Shown: positions 17,631-24,741 of the stretch, piece by piece
How positions within the stretch are numbered: the first letter of the stretch is position 1
Layout: every line of letters begins with the position of its first letter
DNA from: a virus
DNA: 32,582 nt
Direction: 5' to 3' (one strand)
IMG/VR virus record: IMGVR_UViG_3300042356_000664
Coordinates: 1-32,582 of that record
Notes under the pieces: model-generated
What the model saw: only the letters and a program-made list of their open reading frames with translations
Told to the model about the DNA's origin: nothing
Database searches by the model: none
Made by a program: the position numbers and the translations under genes

Positions 17631-19406
17631 TTAGCCCCCCAATTGAGCGAGTAATGATTGGATGTCAGGTTGACCCTGTGCGCCTTCGGGTGGAGCGACA
17701 GGTTGTTCAGCCCCCATACCTGGAGGAGCAAGACCTGGCATAGTTTCAGGTGCGCCCTGCGGTGCTTCAGCGGCCTGACGTTCCTTAGCAGCAGTATCAA
17801 CTTCGGCGACAGCGTCAAACAACGATTTGTTTTCCATAATAACTTTTTTGACAAGTGAAGCGAGATCGGCAGGCTGATACGGTGACTGCGGGCTAGCGGC
17901 CTGCTGCTGGATAGACGACAACAACGCTGCTTCGACACCTTCACCGATAATGCGATCATGTTCCATATCAGGATCACTGATAAGCGGATCGGCTTCACGA
18001 GCAGATTCCTTAGACATCAAACCAGTACCGACACGTTGACCCAAACCAATAATTAAATTATTGACATCAGAACCCGCTGCCGAATAAGCGACATAATGGA
18101 AATCTGTTTCCCAAATTTTGTTAGGCGTGTAATCAACTTTGCCTGTCCCCGCACGACCAGGAAGGAAAAACATTTTAGGAGTGTCACCCCAATACGCTTT
18201 CTCAATAGCAATAGCGATCTTGTCTTCTTCAAGAATAGAAGAAGCAAACACTTCCTGTGCTTCCTGAACACGGAAGTCAACAGTAGCCGACAACACGTTT
18301 TCTCCACGCCGGCCTGTACGAATGTTAGAACCTGATTCTCCACCGAACTCTGCGGGGATAGAACCTTCAAGTCGTTCCTGTCGTTCCAAACGATCAAGGG
18401 CAGTATCGGTTTTGTAGCCTGGGTTGACCTGCTGGATTTGGATGTCGCCACCCTTAACAACACCAAGCAAACCTGTCTTACCGTCAGCGACCTGCAAAAT
18501 TTCGGGGTTTTCACCTGGGCGAGCAACAAGGTACTCGTCAGGAAAAATGCCTCGTTCAATAGCGATCTCAGTAAGAGCTTGCAGTCTTGCCCGTGTATAG
18601 AACATTCCCATGAGACCGTCGAACTGTCCGTGTGGGCGATCAAGAGTGATTCGTTGCGGAACAACACACAACGGCATACCGGTGCGGTTCACGATGCGTT
18701 CTAGTTCAATAAAGTCTAAACCTGAGCGTTCGTATTGTGTAAGTTGCGGGTTGTCTTCTGCACCGATAACACCAAGTACAAGTTCGTTTTCATCAACGTA
18801 TTCAATGATGGTGAACATCGTGTCGTATTCAACTTTGCCTAAACGTAAACGGCCATCAACAAGACCTGCGTAGTTCATTACCAGCCACGAGTAGGGTTTG
18901 CGGTATGTGAAAATGCAATCATTTGGGACAGGGTTGTCAGGATCGTCTGACGGGCAAGGGAAAGTATCTAGCGGGTTACGGACATGCCAGCGTGGAGTCA
19001 ATGTTCTGAAGTCAGGCTTCAGAATGACTGGTGCTGATGCGTATGCGAGGAAGTGTCTGGCACGTCGACGCATCTTCATGTTCATACGGTTCTGATCCCA
19101 AATAGACAGCATCGCTTTTTTGCGTAGTGAAGCCATTTCTTTAGATCGTTCTGAACCTTCCCTGAACGGAGGGAAATATGGGGATGGCATCGTTGACGAC
19201 ACCCGCATAGACATCTGATCCAAACCCTGAACAAGCAAGTTAGCAACAGAAGATTTAGCGTTACGATCCAACTCATTAAGCGGAACAATAATGTCACCGT
19301 TAGCTAGTTCTCGTACCCTCTGCATCTGCTGATGTACAGGGCCGAGCGAACGACGACGATGGTTGTACAGTGCAACTATTTCTTCAATTGATCGCATAGT
19401 TACCAT
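17631..19406 (-). CDS. Portal protein
   Basis: A 591-residue portal. Residues 8-50 form the N-terminal helices (LYNHRRRSLGPVHQQMQRVR). VQGLDQMSMRVSSTMPSPYF at about 60-80, the clip-region RWHVRNPLDTFPCPSDDPDN and helices around LQALTEIAIERGIFPDEYLV follow. The C-terminal 80 residues are Pro/Gln/Ala-rich and probably disordered. The portal forms the dodecameric DNA gate at one capsid vertex. ATG 19406 overlaps the upstream stop by seven bases. A second in-frame ATG at 19397 has an AAGGTGA site at a 10-base spacing and is an alternative start. Confidence 0.87.
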   Translation of the reverse strand: MVTMRSIEEIVALYNHRRRSLGPVHQQMQRVRELANGDIIVPLNELDRNAKSSVANLLVQGLDQMSMRVSSTMPSPYFPPFREGSERSKEMASLRKKAMLSIWDQNRMNMKMRRRARHFLAYASAPVILKPDFRTLTPRWHVRNPLDTFPCPSDDPDNPVPNDCIFTYRKPYSWLVMNYAGLVDGRLRLGKVEYDTMFTIIEYVDENELVLGVIGAEDNPQLTQYERSGLDFIELERIVNRTGMPLCVVPQRITLDRPHGQFDGLMGMFYTRARLQALTEIAIERGIFPDEYLVARPGENPEILQVADGKTGLLGVVKGGDIQIQQVNPGYKTDTALDRLERQERLEGSIPAEFGGESGSNIRTGRRGENVLSATVDFRVQEAQEVFASSILEEDKIAIAIEKAYWGDTPKMFFLPGRAGTGKVDYTPNKIWETDFHYVAYSAAGSDVNNLIIGLGQRVGTGLMSKESAREADPLISDPDMEHDRIIGEGVEAALLSSIQQQAASPQSPYQPADLASLVKKVIMENKSLFDAVAEVDTAAKERQAAEAPQGAPETMPGLAPPGMGAEQPVAPPEGAQGQPDIQSLLAQLGG

Positions 19407-19675
19407 TTCACCTTGTTAGCCCAATAAGCAGCAGACATTTTACCTTTAGCAATATTCGAGGCATGACGAGCCTTAAACGATTCCCGTCGATTACGAGAAG
19501 CATCAGACTCGCCGGCTTTTGCTGGTGACCCTGACACACCTTGTTGACCGAACCTAATAAGTTTTACCGTACTACCTTCTTTGGCTAGTACGGCATGCGA
19601 CTTTTTTGGGTTTGACGGGGTGCGTTTAGGTTTGTTGTAGCCAGCAAACGTTTCGCCTCGATATTCAATTGGCAT
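19400..19675 (-). CDS. DUF6321-like small phage protein
   Basis: A 91-residue basic protein. Its second half, VKLIRFGQQGVSGSPAKAGE followed by SRNRRESFKARHASNIAKGK and MSAAYWANKVKW, is a highly recognisable conserved phage domain (DUF6321-type, from memory). Function is unknown; the strong positive charge suggests DNA or capsid interior binding. It lies between small basic genes and the portal, overlapping the portal start by seven bases. Confidence 0.8.
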   Translation of the reverse strand: MPIEYRGETFAGYNKPKRTPSNPKKSHAVLAKEGSTVKLIRFGQQGVSGSPAKAGESDASRNRRESFKARHASNIAKGKMSAAYWANKVKW

Positions 19676-19685
19676 GTGTTAGTTG

Positions 19686-19922
19686 TTACTTCATTTTCTT
19701 GTTTGGATTTGAAGCCGAACGACCACCGCCACCGGTGCGGTTGCCTTCACTCTTATGAGTTGCGCTTGGCTTACTGCGCAAACCTTGACGCATCAAAAGT
19801 TCTGCACGACCATTAACGATCTGTTCTGCTTTTGACTTCGTGACACCATACTTAACCAATACCGCAACTTCTTTGTCAAAACGGTCAGGGGTAGAACCGC
19901 CACGTGATTTTGCATCTTTCAT
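19686..19922 (-). CDS. Small basic protein (78 aa)
   Basis: A 78-residue protein: MKDAKSRGGSTPDRFDKEVA followed by VLVKYGVTKSKAEQIVNGRA, then a Gly/Arg/Lys-rich tail. The Y-G-V-x-x-x-x-A-E-x-I-V-x-G-R segment looks like a short helical DNA-binding unit, but that is a guess. An AAGGAG site lies before the ATG at 19922. Unknown function. Confidence 0.6.
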   Translation of the reverse strand: MKDAKSRGGSTPDRFDKEVAVLVKYGVTKSKAEQIVNGRAELLMRQGLRSKPSATHKSEGNRTGGGGRSASNPNKKMK

Positions 19923-19931
19923 GTTATCTCC

Positions 19932-20237
19932 TTATTTCATTTTCTTGGTTGCCATTTTAGCGGCAGCAGGCTTACGCTTATTGCGTTGCTCCTCCATACC
20001 GCCACCATAAGCAACAAACCGTTGAGTAGCGACCTTAGCTGCAGCAGCCATCAAAGTACGATTGTTGTACTTATCGGTCAAAGCCGATTCAGCAACAACA
20101 TCCTGAAACTGTTGAACAGCCTGTGTCGTTGAACGGACACCCTTAAACTCGCCCATAGCAGTACCAGGATAGCGACGCTTGATAGCGGCAACTGCTTGGT
20201 CAACAGGGGTAGATGAACTTACTTTTTTAGCGGCCAT
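19932..20237 (-). CDS. Small basic protein (101 aa)
   Basis: A 101-residue Lys/Ala-rich protein ending AAAKMATKKMK. The middle is helical (TTQAVQQFQDVVAESALTDK). It starts with ATG at 20237 in a TAATG overlap with the upstream 40-aa gene. I do not recognise it. The Lys/Ala tail resembles histone-like C-termini, as does that of its upstream neighbour. Confidence 0.6.
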   Translation of the reverse strand: MAAKKVSSSTPVDQAVAAIKRRYPGTAMGEFKGVRSTTQAVQQFQDVVAESALTDKYNNRTLMAAAAKVATQRFVAYGGGMEEQRNKRKPAAAKMATKKMK

Positions 20238-20359
20238 TATGCTTTCTTCTTTTTCATCGAAGTAGTCATCTTAGAACTAGAAGACTTCTTGGCTGCGGCT
20301 TTAGCGGCTTTCATGCCAGCAGCAGTGTAAGGAAACTTTTTATTACCGACTTGTGGCAC
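20237..20359 (-). CDS. Tiny Lys/Ala-rich protein (40 aa), GTG start
   Basis: The open frame extends to 20485, but the upstream part is the shadow of the terminase end. A GTG at 20359 has an AAAGGA site 6 bases upstream and gives VPQVGNKKFPYTAAGMKAAK followed by a Ser/Lys-rich tail. The V-G-x-K-K-F-P-Y-T-A-A-G-x-x-A-A motif is common in tiny phage proteins of this size encoded beside terminase or portal genes. Its stop forms TAATG with the next gene. Function unknown; possibly a small nucleic-acid-binding peptide. Confidence 0.7.
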   Translation of the reverse strand: MPQVGNKKFPYTAAGMKAAKAAAKKSSSSKMTTSMKKKKA

Positions 20360-20406
20360 AGGAAATCCTTTGCTAGTAGTTGCTCTAAATATACCACAGA
20401 AACTGT

Positions 20407-22401
20407 CTACAACCACGAAGGTCTCCATCTTTGTGCAGGCAGACGAGGCGCAGACAACCGTGGCGCATGAAGAAGTGTAAACCACAACGACATCGCAAGG
20501 TCAGTACCCTTCTTCTTATCCTTAGTCCAAGAACATAACTCCTCGATCAAAGCCAAAGTTTTCCAGTTACCCGACAAAGTGGGTAGACGTAGTGAACCCG
20601 ACCGGACAATTGGTGGAATCAAAGCTTCCAACCCCAAGTTTTCATCCAACTTGTTGCGAGAAGTCGTGTGAGGAATGATGTTTACCCCACGGGAAGCCTG
20701 CCAGCGACGCACAAAATCGTGTGCCAACAAGAAACGCTGGGCCGCATTAACCTCAACAATGATGTGAGTCACCGGATAACCCATTTCGTCGGCTCGACAC
20801 ACCCAATCTTCAAGAATACCGGTGTACTCACCCGTTGCCATCTGCCAACCCAACAGTTCTTCGGCAGTTAGTTTCACTCTTTCAATGTCAACGACATGGT
20901 ATAACCCCAGGTCAGGTTGCACAATTGTCCAAATGACACCCCAGAACTGTGAAGGTGACGGGTCAACAGAGATAATTGACACCCACGGAGCAGATAACCC
21001 ACGTTGAATATTCCCAGGTTGCCTGTCCCTGTCCAAACATCCAGGGTACTGCACCCCGTCAACACCCATACCACCAGTCAGCATGGTGCGTTCAACCAAC
21101 TGGTAGTCCAAATCGATATCTTCTTGCTGATATACAACCCTGAATTTGGATGGCTGGTTGTATTTGATAAACGATAAGTCTTTCCACGGTAGACGTACCG
21201 GATCAAGTAGCGGGCCGTTCGGCCACGGTAACGCTTTCTTAGAACGGGACTTGATTCCCGTATCTAATTCTTCGTAGTACGCCTTATAAATGATGTGGTG
21301 ATACTTCTGTTTCTTAACAGGGTCTTTTAACTGTTCTTCGACAGTGGCATCCTCACCCGACGCATCATCATCATCCTCGATATCGTCATATGTGATTTTA
21401 TTGAGGCAGTGAGCGTACAAGTCTCCTGGGCCGAGCCTCTGCCCGATTACAGCGACTAGTCCGCCTGGATCGCAACGAGCTTCAGCCATCGAATCCCACC
21501 GTTCCAGTAGGCGGTCACGAGAAGTGGACTCTTTAGCGTTTTCTGTAGACGCAACGTCATCAAACAAACAGAGGTCGGCACGATGTCCAATGAACTCTGA
21601 GTCGATACCGTAAGCCGAAACGGTCGGTTCTTTGTTTTCGAGCATGCCGATGTTGAGTTGTTCAACAATGAATTCTTCGGCTCGCCACAATGAACCGCTA
21701 GCGGTAGGTTTGAACCTGCCGTAATCGTGTGCCAAACATCCCTCAGCGTCAACCGCTAACCCTTTGCGTACCAGTTCAGGGTCAGCAATCAGACGGGTGG
21801 GGCGTTCTAAGGTTTCACGGATACGACGAGAATACATTTTGGCTAGCGTCTGCGAAATAGACCCGATCAGCACACGGATAGACCGGTTACGAACAATGCA
21901 CCACACAGCAACGTCATGGAACAGCGTAGATTTTCCTGCACCAGGGGGACAGTTCAAGACTAGGAATTCTTTTTCTTCAGATTCCAAATATTCCACAATG
22001 CGTAAAGCGGCTTCTACCTGCCACGGTGACGACACACGCCCCAAATACACTCGACGGAAATACTCAAAATCATCCCATCCATGCTTCGCCCGTTCCGATA
22101 ATCGGGCATACGGGATAACGGGAGGTAACTCTGCGGTCTGATCTATCGTCGCCCGCAACTCAGCAACTTTATCACCGTTACGGTGCGCTTTAACCCCCGA
22201 CACTTTGACTTCAAGGTTAGCTGCCTGCAACTCTGCCTGCATCTTACGACGCTTACTATCCCACTCTTGACCAGTGTTGTAATGAATACCCGCAATTTTG
22301 CAGGCTTCCTTGATAGTTATGCCGGCGGCACGAGCTTCCCAAAACCTGATCTTGTCTTCGGGAGTAATAAACTTGCGGCCACTATTTTTGTTACCAGTCA
22401 T
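20407..22401 (-). CDS. terL: Terminase large subunit with N-terminal HTH
   Basis: A 664-residue packaging motor. The ATPase domain has a Walker A CPPGAGKST at 151-159, a Walker B ADLCLFDDV at 275-283 and a coupling segment VAVIGQRL at 316-323. The nuclease domain has ISVDPSP (D480), HIIVEVN (E550) and KGTDLAMSLW (D634), the usual acidic triad of headful or site-specific terminases. Residues 10-50 form a helix-turn-helix (GITIKEACKIAGIHYNTGQE) resembling a small-terminase DNA-binding unit fused to the large subunit. No separate small terminase is seen in the window. An acidic insert at 339-352 (DDIEDDDDASGED) is notable. It drives ATP-dependent DNA packaging through the portal and opens the virion module. 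Confidence 0.94.
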   Translation of the reverse strand: MTGNKNSGRKFITPEDKIRFWEARAAGITIKEACKIAGIHYNTGQEWDSKRRKMQAELQAANLEVKVSGVKAHRNGDKVAELRATIDQTAELPPVIPYARLSERAKHGWDDFEYFRRVYLGRVSSPWQVEAALRIVEYLESEEKEFLVLNCPPGAGKSTLFHDVAVWCIVRNRSIRVLIGSISQTLAKMYSRRIRETLERPTRLIADPELVRKGLAVDAEGCLAHDYGRFKPTASGSLWRAEEFIVEQLNIGMLENKEPTVSAYGIDSEFIGHRADLCLFDDVASTENAKESTSRDRLLERWDSMAEARCDPGGLVAVIGQRLGPGDLYAHCLNKITYDDIEDDDDASGEDATVEEQLKDPVKKQKYHHIIYKAYYEELDTGIKSRSKKALPWPNGPLLDPVRLPWKDLSFIKYNQPSKFRVVYQQEDIDLDYQLVERTMLTGGMGVDGVQYPGCLDRDRQPGNIQRGLSAPWVSIISVDPSPSQFWGVIWTIVQPDLGLYHVVDIERVKLTAEELLGWQMATGEYTGILEDWVCRADEMGYPVTHIIVEVNAAQRFLLAHDFVRRWQASRGVNIIPHTTSRNKLDENLGLEALIPPIVRSGSLRLPTLSGNWKTLALIEELCSWTKDKKKGTDLAMSLWFTLLHAPRLSAPRLPAQRWRPSWL

Positions 22402-22427
22402 CGTCTACCGATCATATACCCAACGAG

Positions 22428-22465
22428 ACCCCTGCCCACTGAAAGGGGGTGAGATGGGCAGGGGT
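22428..22465. promoter_or_regulatory. 11-bp perfect inverted repeat in terminase leader
   Basis: ACCCCTGCCCA at 22428-22438 and TGGGCAGGGGT at 22455-22465 form a perfect 11-bp stem with a 16-nt loop containing a G-run. Neither side is followed by a T-run, so it is not a typical terminator. Lying 27 bases upstream of the terminase start, it may act as an operator or as a leader structure on the minus transcript. Confidence 0.6.
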
Positions 22466-22510
22466 TCGCTATGGGGGTCAACTCGGAGAGAGTACAAGTT
22501 GACAAGAAAT

Positions 22511-22516
22511 AGTATA
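22511..22516 (-). promoter_or_regulatory. Possible -10 element for the terminase operon
   Basis: On the minus strand TATACT at 22511-22516 is a good actinobacterial -10. No convincing -35 is present at 16-18 bases (the candidates are CACATT-like). The position, about 110 bases before the terminase start, is suitable. Weak evidence. Confidence 0.3.
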
Positions 22517-22538
22517 GCGCACCCAAAACAAAAATGTG

Positions 22539-22547
22539 TGATATGCT
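22539..22547 (+). promoter_or_regulatory. Possible extended -10 for the initiator operon
   Basis: TG-A-TATGCT reads as an extended -10 on the plus strand, 58 bases before the GTG of the initiator-like gene. No good -35 is seen. A TTGACA at 22499-22504 lies too far upstream to pair with it. Weak evidence. Confidence 0.3.
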
Positions 22548-22560
22548 CAAAACAGTAAAT

Positions 22561-22589
22561 GCCCCCGCACAGCGATAACTGTCGGGGGC
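22561..22589. promoter_or_regulatory. 11-bp bulged hairpin upstream of the initiator gene
   Basis: GCCCCCG (22561-22567) pairs with CGGGGGC (22583-22589). After one bulged C, ACAG (22569-22572) pairs with CTGT (22579-22582), leaving the loop CGATAA. It is a very stable structure ending 15 bases before the GTG start. It is not followed by a T-run, so a role in translation control or transcript processing of the initiator gene is more likely than termination. Confidence 0.65.
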
Positions 22590-22604
22590 CGGACAACCAA
22601 AGCG

Positions 22605-23411
22605 GTGATTGCCATTAGTAATGATATCAAATCTTCCTCCGCAGAAAGCGACAACTACTTCGCTATTTTGCCTGAGTGGATTCTTTACTCCCAAAAGAGT
22701 CCCGTAGCTATCTGCGTATACGCAGTCCTCAACAGATACGCCAACCAAAAAGGCACATGTTTTCCCAGCAGAAAAACGATAGCCGAAAAAATTGGGGTAT
22801 CAATCAGATCAGTTGACAAAGCTATCAAAGAACTTCAAGAATTAGGTGCAGTACACGTTGAGCATCGAACTGTAGGTGAAGGTGAACTGCTGCAATATCA
22901 AAGCAACATCTACCATCTGATAACCAAACAACCTAGTGCAGAAAACGACACTACCCTAGTGCAAAAAACGACACCACCCTGGTGCAAATTTGACGCTACC
23001 CCTAGTGCAGAAAACGACACTCTAATCAAAGCCAATATTAAACAGAGTCAATTAACCATAGAAATACAGGCAACAGAAAATTTCAACACCTTCTGGTCTA
23101 TCTACCCACGCAAAAAAGGAAAAGCAGAAGCCAAACTAGCTTTCAGCAAAGCACTCAAAAAAACGGATGCCGAAACCATCCTCTCAGGAGCAAAAAAATA
23201 TGCTCTCGAAAGACAAGACCAAGACATGCAATACACTGCATGGGCATCCACCTGGCTCAACCAAGAACGCTGGGAAGACGAACCCGACACCCAGTCGGCC
23301 AACCCCACAAAACCCACCCGCTTCCTCACCAAACGAGAACTAGACGACCAACGCACCAAAGAAGCGTTCGCAATCATCCACCAAACCAAACAGAAAGAAC
23401 TAGAACAATGA
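22605..23411 (+). CDS. Winged-helix replication initiator-like protein
   Basis: A 268-residue protein in three parts. Residues 18-105 form a winged helix: PEWILYSQKSPVAICVYAVL, then CFPSRKTIAEKIGVSIRSVD, then a recognition helix and a basic wing. Residues 108-140 are a poorly structured linker (PSAENDT, TLVQKTTP, WCKFDAT, PSAENDT). Residues 158-226 form a helical C-terminal domain (FNTFWSIYPRKKGKAEAKLA, YTAWASTWLNQERWED) typical of phage replication organisers and helicase-loader partners (O/DnaD-type). The linker is encoded by four 23-bp iterons, so the gene appears to carry its own origin. The start is GTG at 22605; no in-frame ATG lies near. It ends in an ATGA overlap with the next gene. 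A plain transcription regulator is the alternative. Confidence 0.75.
   Translation: MIAISNDIKSSSAESDNYFAILPEWILYSQKSPVAICVYAVLNRYANQKGTCFPSRKTIAEKIGVSIRSVDKAIKELQELGAVHVEHRTVGEGELLQYQSNIYHLITKQPSAENDTTLVQKTTPPWCKFDATPSAENDTLIKANIKQSQLTIEIQATENFNTFWSIYPRKKGKAEAKLAFSKALKKTDAETILSGAKKYALERQDQDMQYTAWASTWLNQERWEDEPDTQSANPTKPTRFLTKRELDDQRTKEAFAIIHQTKQKELEQ
22932..23021 (+). repeat. Four 23-bp iterons inside the initiator gene
   Basis: Copies start at 22932, 22955, 22978 and 23001, each exactly 23 bases apart. The shared sequence is CCTAGTGCA, one variable base, AAAACGACACTAC. Copies 1, 2 and 4 are nearly identical, while copy 3 (CCTGGTGCAAATTTGACGCT) is degenerate. As 23 is not a multiple of three, successive copies are read in different frames and encode different peptides. 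The DNA, not the protein, is therefore what is repeated. An A/T-rich stretch follows at 23022-23090. Confidence 0.9.
23022..23090. other. A/T-rich stretch beside the iterons
   Basis: About two thirds A/T, with CCAATATTAAAC and GTCAATTAACCATAG segments, inside the coding sequence directly after the fourth iteron. This is the expected placement of a DNA-unwinding element in an origin of the lambda O type. Confidence 0.5.
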
Positions 23412-23683
23412 CAAAAAGACTCGTAACATTCAGCTACAGAAAAAATGAGCCGGAACCCCATGCGTCACAAAGCATGTGGGACTACATCAACGAACAACTC
23501 CTATTCGCCAAAGAATTCGGAGACAAAAATGTTAGAAAAGCTATAGCCGTAGGAATAGCCCAACACTGCCAAGCAATGAACTGGGACTTAGAAGACCTAC
23601 TTATTCTGTTCACAGACCGAGCAACAGCACTACAGAAACCGCACGTTCTTAATGCCCGCCCACACAAAAGGTACGACCAATGA
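23408..23683 (+). CDS. Small hypothetical protein in the initiator operon (91 aa)
   Basis: A 91-residue protein starting MTKRLVTFSYRKNEPEPHAS, with a helical body (MWDYINEQLLFAKEFGDKNV, then ILFTDRATALQ). The frame is open further upstream, but ATG 23408 overlaps the preceding TGA (ATGA) and the remainder would lie over the initiator gene. It is coupled to the next gene by another ATGA. I do not recognise it. Its place between an initiator and a loader-like gene suggests a replication accessory role. Confidence 0.6.
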   Translation: MTKRLVTFSYRKNEPEPHASQSMWDYINEQLLFAKEFGDKNVRKAIAVGIAQHCQAMNWDLEDLLILFTDRATALQKPHVLNARPHKRYDQ

Positions 23684-24099
23684 ACAGAACAGAAATCATC
23701 GCCCTACTCGGCTACTGCAAAGGACTCGACGGAAGAATCGACAACGGAGAAATCACCACCGAAGCCTGGCACAACATACTCCCCGAAAAACTCACCCTCC
23801 AAACAGCAATCAACTACGCCCAAGACCACTACAGCCACAACACCACAACCATCATGCCCGCATACTTCATAGGCCGCCACCGCACAGACACCACCCCCAC
23901 CTACAAACCCACACCCATCGACAACCGACCCGACAACAAACCAATCTCCTTCCACGAATGGTACCGGCGAGTCCAAAACGGAAAAATATTTGACCCCGAA
24001 ACCGGAGAAAAAATCGGCCCAGAAAACGTGACACCCTCACTCTTTGCACTCCTAGATAAAGAAGAAGGCAGAGGAATCAGCACCATCAAAGTGCTATAA
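23680..24099 (+). CDS. Hypothetical replication-accessory protein (139 aa)
   Basis: A 139-residue protein. The N-terminal helical part, MNRTEIIALLGYCKGLDGRI followed by TTEAWHNILPEKLTLQTAIN and YAQDHY, resembles a short domain found in many actinophage proteins encoded beside initiators or helicase loaders (R-x-I-x-x-x-x-x-x-A-W-x-x-x-L ... A-x-x-A-V/I-x-x-H-Y). The C-terminal half is Pro/Thr-rich then charged. Third codon positions are almost always A or C, in sharp contrast to the plus-strand operon downstream. It overlaps the preceding gene by four bases (ATGA). It is the last gene before a 0.8-kb gap. Confidence 0.6.
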   Translation: MNRTEIIALLGYCKGLDGRIDNGEITTEAWHNILPEKLTLQTAINYAQDHYSHNTTTIMPAYFIGRHRTDTTPTYKPTPIDNRPDNKPISFHEWYRRVQNGKIFDPETGEKIGPENVTPSLFALLDKEEGRGISTIKVL

Positions 24100-24124
24100 T
24101 AACCTCACAACTGAATAACGAACA

Positions 24125-24204
24125 GGACTAGAGAGTCCACTAGACCCACCAGCAGCTGAACCTGGCCGAGGATGACACACCGAAAGGTGGGTAGACCCGC
24201 ATCC
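24125..24204 (+). ncRNA. Candidate structured RNA after the initiator operon
   Basis: GGACT-AGAG-AGTCC (24125-24138) is a compact hairpin. GGATG (24170-24174) pairs with CATCC (24200-24204) and encloses CACC-GAAA-GGTG (24178-24189, a GNRA-type tetraloop) and a small GG-TAGA-CC hairpin (24190-24197). This nested three-way junction lies in the non-coding gap on the strand transcribed by the upstream operon. No known RNA family is recognised. Confidence 0.4.
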
Positions 24205-24343
24205 AACGAGATGAGGGATCAGCGCACCAACGTACAAGGCAAAAGGTTGTCCACCCAATAACTGACCGGCTCCCAGAAACAAGCACACATGCGTTTCAAA
24301 TAGTGGGGGGAATAACCCTACAGACCAGTCAACCAACCATACA

Positions 24344-24382
24344 CATAAACATACACTCCACTGCATAAACATCCACCCCACT
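24344..24382. repeat. Tandem 20-bp direct repeat
   Basis: CATAAACATACACTCCACT (24344-24362) is repeated as CATAAACATCCACCCCACT (24364-24382), 17 of 19 positions identical at a 20-base period. Confidence 0.75.
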
Positions 24383-24445
24383 CACAGTGACAAAACACAC
24401 CAAACCACCACTCTCCGTGAGCAGTAAAAACCACACATCCGTATA

Positions 24446-24468
24446 ACAGGTAATATATATGTACCTGT
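24446..24468. promoter_or_regulatory. Operator-like dyad
   Basis: ACAGGTA and TACCTGT are perfect 7-base inverted half-sites separated by 9 A/T-rich bases, with centres 16 bases apart. This is the usual geometry of a dimeric repressor site. Confidence 0.5.
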
Positions 24469-24588
24469 GCGGGTAGCTCGGCAGACCCCCCGTTAGCGTT
24501 CCGTTGGTGGCGGTAGGGTGGCCGGCTTGAATGTTTCGGTAGGGCGGGTGGCTATCCGTTCCGAATGATCGACCTACCCGATACCCCC

Positions 24589-24706
24589 CCAACTAGACCA
24601 CGGTTCGACACTCACCCGATACGAGGGAGACAATGCCGGCGAGATCATCACGGCCTGACCGGTGGCGAGAGTGTGCGGGGTGAGAGTGTCGCGCCTACTT
24701 AGTTGG
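24589..24706. repeat. Long interrupted inverted repeat
   Basis: CCAACTA (24589-24595) pairs with TAGTTGG (24700-24706), and CGACACTCACCC (24606-24617) pairs with GGGTGAGAGTGTCG (24678-24691) apart from two extra bases. The arms would extrude a stem-loop of about 118 bases. The CTCACCC and GGGTGAG parts echo the distal hairpin of the leader elements downstream. Confidence 0.6.
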
Positions 24707-24741
24707 TGTCTGTGTGTCTGTGTGAGTGTGTGTGTGTCGGC

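Noticed and set aside
20360-20485. N-terminal extension of the tiny Lys/Ala-rich protein
   Set aside because: It overlaps the end of the terminase gene; the GTG at 20359 has a well-placed AAAGGA site.
1-22401. Tail-chaperone frameshift pair or tape-measure gene
   Set aside because: No pair of overlapping genes with a slippery site before a long coiled-coil gene is seen; the only very long protein lies between portal and scaffold.
22499-22504. TTGACA as a plus-strand -35 box
   Set aside because: No acceptable -10 is present 16-18 bases downstream (CCCAAA-like bases are found).
22932-23021. CRISPR array
   Set aside because: The repeats abut each other with no spacers, and they lie inside an open coding frame.
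23240-23683. A 147-codon version of the 91-aa gene
   Set aside because: The upstream part overlaps the initiator gene in another frame; ATG 23408 in an ATGA overlap is the natural start.
24094-24592. Two overlapping minus-strand open frames (95 and 87 codons) in the non-coding gap
   Set aside because: The products are rich in Cys, Trp, Leu and Gly without domain features, no good ribosome sites precede them, and the region is dominated by repeats and dyads.
24707-24740. GT-rich run as a Z-DNA or microsatellite locus
   Set aside because: The TGTGTG tracts are short and interrupted; composition in this area is G/T-rich anyway.
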